A stretch of DNA of 64,000 nt, from assembly GCF_900078335.1 (NCBI RefSeq), contig NZ_FKBR01000022.1, positions 65,786-129,785 of the forward strand, given 5' to 3'. The notes under the pieces are model-generated. The model made no database searches, was not told the origin of the DNA, and saw nothing but the letters and a program-made list of their open reading frames with translations. This document shows, piece by piece, positions 62,718 through 64,000 of this stretch. The stretch's first letter is position 1, and every line of letters begins with the position of its first letter. This DNA comes from Bordetella trematum (lineage in GTDB: Bacteria; Pseudomonadota; Gammaproteobacteria; Burkholderiales; Burkholderiaceae_B). Both the position numbers and the translations under genes were made by a program.

Positions 62718-63530
62718 ATGCCAACGCCCATCTCCTATCTGTTCGTCCCCGGCAATCGTCCGGAGCGCTACAACAAAGCCATGCAGGCAGGCGCCGGCGC
62801 GGTCATCGTGGACCTGGAAGATGCCGTGCCAGTCGAGGCCAAGACAGCGGCCCGCGAGGCGCTGCAGGCCTGGCTGCCGCAGGCGGCAGCGCCGGTGGTG
62901 GTGCGGGTCAATGCCGCCGATACGCCGTGGTTCGGGGAGGATCTGGCCGCCTGCGCCGTCGCCGGCGTAGCCGCCATCATGTTGCCCAAGGCCGAGACGC
63001 CCGGGCAACTGGCCGCCTGCGCCCGGGCCGCGCCGCAAGCCGGGCTGCTGCCGCTCATCGAAACCGCTGCCGGCTTCGATGCCTTGCGCGAACTCGCCGC
63101 CGCGCCCAGGGTGGAACGCTTTGTGTTTGGATCGATCGACTTCCAGCTGGATATGGGCATCAGCGGCGAAGACGAAGAACTGTTGTTCTTTCGCTCGCAG
63201 CTGGTGCTGGCCTCCCGCCTGGGCGGGCTGGCCGCGCCTGTCGATGGCGTCAGCACCGAAACGCGCGACAGCACGCTCGTGCAGGCCGCCGCCGCCCGGG
63301 CGCGTCGCCTGGGCTTTGGCGCCAAGCTTTGCATCCACCCCGCCCAGATCCCGGCCGTGCATGCGGCCTTCGAACCGACGGCCCAAGAGCGTGATTGGGC
63401 CGAACGCGTGCTGCAAGCCTCGGCCCGCGCCGGCGGAGCCGCCGCCACCGTGGACGGCAAGATGATCGACCGCCCCGTGGTGCTGCGCGCCCATGCCATA
63501 CTTGCACAAGGCACTTCCCGGCAATCCTGA
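62718..63530 (+). CDS. CitE-like (HpcH/HpaI family) acyl-CoA lyase
   Basis: 270 residues of the citrate lyase beta/CitE clade, TIM barrel: SYLFVPGNRPERYNKAM, VDLEDAVPVEAK with the metal-binding Asp/Glu, PLIETAAGFDAL, and FGSIDFQLDMGI. The C-terminal KLCIHPAQIPAVHAAF is typical of stand-alone CitE-like lyases, which cleave citramalyl-CoA or malyl-CoA. No citrate lyase alpha or gamma genes exist here, which argues against a citrate lyase. Start is 2 bases after the beta subunit stop. It would release pyruvate and acetyl-CoA from citramalyl-CoA. Confidence 0.88.
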   Translation: MPTPISYLFVPGNRPERYNKAMQAGAGAVIVDLEDAVPVEAKTAAREALQAWLPQAAAPVVVRVNAADTPWFGEDLAACAVAGVAAIMLPKAETPGQLAACARAAPQAGLLPLIETAAGFDALRELAAAPRVERFVFGSIDFQLDMGISGEDEELLFFRSQLVLASRLGGLAAPVDGVSTETRDSTLVQAAAARARRLGFGAKLCIHPAQIPAVHAAFEPTAQERDWAERVLQASARAGGAAATVDGKMIDRPVVLRAHAILAQGTSRQS

Positions 63531-63545
63531 CTCGACGGCACGCTC

Positions 63546-64000
63546 ATGCTCCCTGATCTCAATTCCATTGCGCTCTTTGTTAAAGCTGCGGAATTGCAGA
63601 GCCTGACGCGTGCGGCCGATGCCTCGGACATGGGGCTGGCAGCGGCCAGCCGCCGCATCTCGCTGCTGGAGCATCGCCTGAAATGCACCCTCTTCGACCG
63701 ATCACACAAAGGGGTCGCGCTCACAGCGGCTGGCGTCACCCTGCTGCATCACGCCAAGCAGTTGCTCATCCAGCTCAACCAGATGCAGGCCGACCTGGAC
63801 GAACACAGTTCGGGACGCCGCAGCGCGCTGCGGGTACAGGCCAACACTTCAGCCATGGCGCAATACCTGCCGGCAGACCTGGCGCGTTTCAATGCCAGCC
63901 ATCCGGACGTGAACCTCACCATCAAAGAGCGCTGGAGCAGCCAGATCGTCGAGGCGCTGCTGCTGGGTGAGGCCGACGTGGGCATCATCAATCCGGGCGG
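63546..64000 (+). CDS. LysR-family regulator (partial, runs off the window)
   Basis: The first 151 codons of an LTTR: a winged helix (LFVKAAELQSLTRAADASDM, then LAAASRRISLLEHRLKCTLF) and the start of the effector domain. It is co-directional with the operon, 15 bases after the CitE-like gene, rather than divergent from it. It is the likely regulator of the locus, though that is inferred from position. The 3' end lies beyond 64000. Confidence 0.9.
   Translation, partial: MLPDLNSIALFVKAAELQSLTRAADASDMGLAAASRRISLLEHRLKCTLFDRSHKGVALTAAGVTLLHHAKQLLIQLNQMQADLDEHSSGRRSALRVQANTSAMAQYLPADLARFNASHPDVNLTIKERWSSQIVEALLLGEADVGIINPG

Noticed and set aside
62718-63530. Citrate lyase beta subunit (citE of a citrate lyase complex)
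   Set aside because: No citrate lyase alpha, gamma or ligase genes; the neighbours are a CoA-transferase and hydratase, so a stand-alone acyl-CoA lyase fits better.

Overview
The window is chromosomal DNA from a GC-rich betaproteobacterium, most likely Alcaligenaceae (Bordetella or Achromobacter type). The grounds are the strong GC3 bias, which also opens long spurious antisense frames; two orphan Bug-type tripartite-tricarboxylate solute-binding proteins next to CaiB-type CoA-transferases; and the gene order nadK-recN / fur / bamE-dapB beside hrcA-hemH-grpE-dnaK-dnaJ. It is mostly core genome with accessory pockets. I see no phage, plasmid, integrase, intact insertion sequence or CRISPR array.

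Layout. 1-280 holds two copies of a 117-bp GC-rich hairpin repeat. 0.3-4.5 kb (minus strand) holds branched-chain amino-acid synthesis, ilvI-ilvH-ilvC, then pssA after a terminator. 5.0-11.8 kb holds a YccS-type membrane protein, bdhA-yaaA, tRNA-Ser(CGA), an ElaA-type acetyltransferase, an aldo/keto reductase and an AraC regulator. 11.9-13.8 kb holds a cytochrome P450 and a small membrane protein. 13.9-17.1 kb (minus) holds a CoA-transferase, a Bug protein and an HMG-CoA-lyase-like enzyme. 17.3-21.7 kb holds rarA, a compact ABC half-transporter on the opposite strand, and serS. 21.7-24.4 kb is a pocket of small genes: two overlapping small ORFs in a locally AT-rich stretch, a secreted Pro/Tyr/Gly-rich protein, a 66-aa protein and a diguanylate cyclase. 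24.4-31.5 kb holds ppk2, a LysR regulator, lolA-ftsK (minus) and trxB-smr-SMR transporter (plus).

31.5-35.4 kb (minus) holds a DUF4212/sodium-solute symporter pair and icd. 35.5-41.5 kb holds DUF1841, MoxR plus VWA proteins, a small acidic protein and an M16 protease. 41.7-48.4 kb is one minus-strand stress block: hrcA, hemH, a small FPASDP-repeat protein, grpE, a thioredoxin-like gene, dnaK, dnaJ. Near-consensus sigma-32 promoters precede grpE and dnaK. 48.5-54.3 kb holds nadK, recN, fur, bamE, dapB and murB; the dapB/murB terminator carries a 52-bp palindromic insertion that looks like two fused IS ends. 54.5-58.6 kb holds two identical tRNA-Gly(GCC) genes around azoR, GNAT, MocR and AhpD-like genes, then a cupin.

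59.1-64.0 kb is the most interesting accessory locus. It holds a CoA-transferase, a Bug protein, both subunits of a class I fumarase/tartrate-dehydratase-type hydratase, a CitE-like lyase and a LysR regulator cut by the window end. Together they read as an uptake and catabolic pathway for a C4/C5 dicarboxylate such as mesaconate or citramalate: hydration, CoA activation, then C-C cleavage to pyruvate and acetyl-CoA. The 13.9-17.1 kb locus has the same logic (CoA-transferase, Bug, acyl-CoA lyase) without the hydratase.
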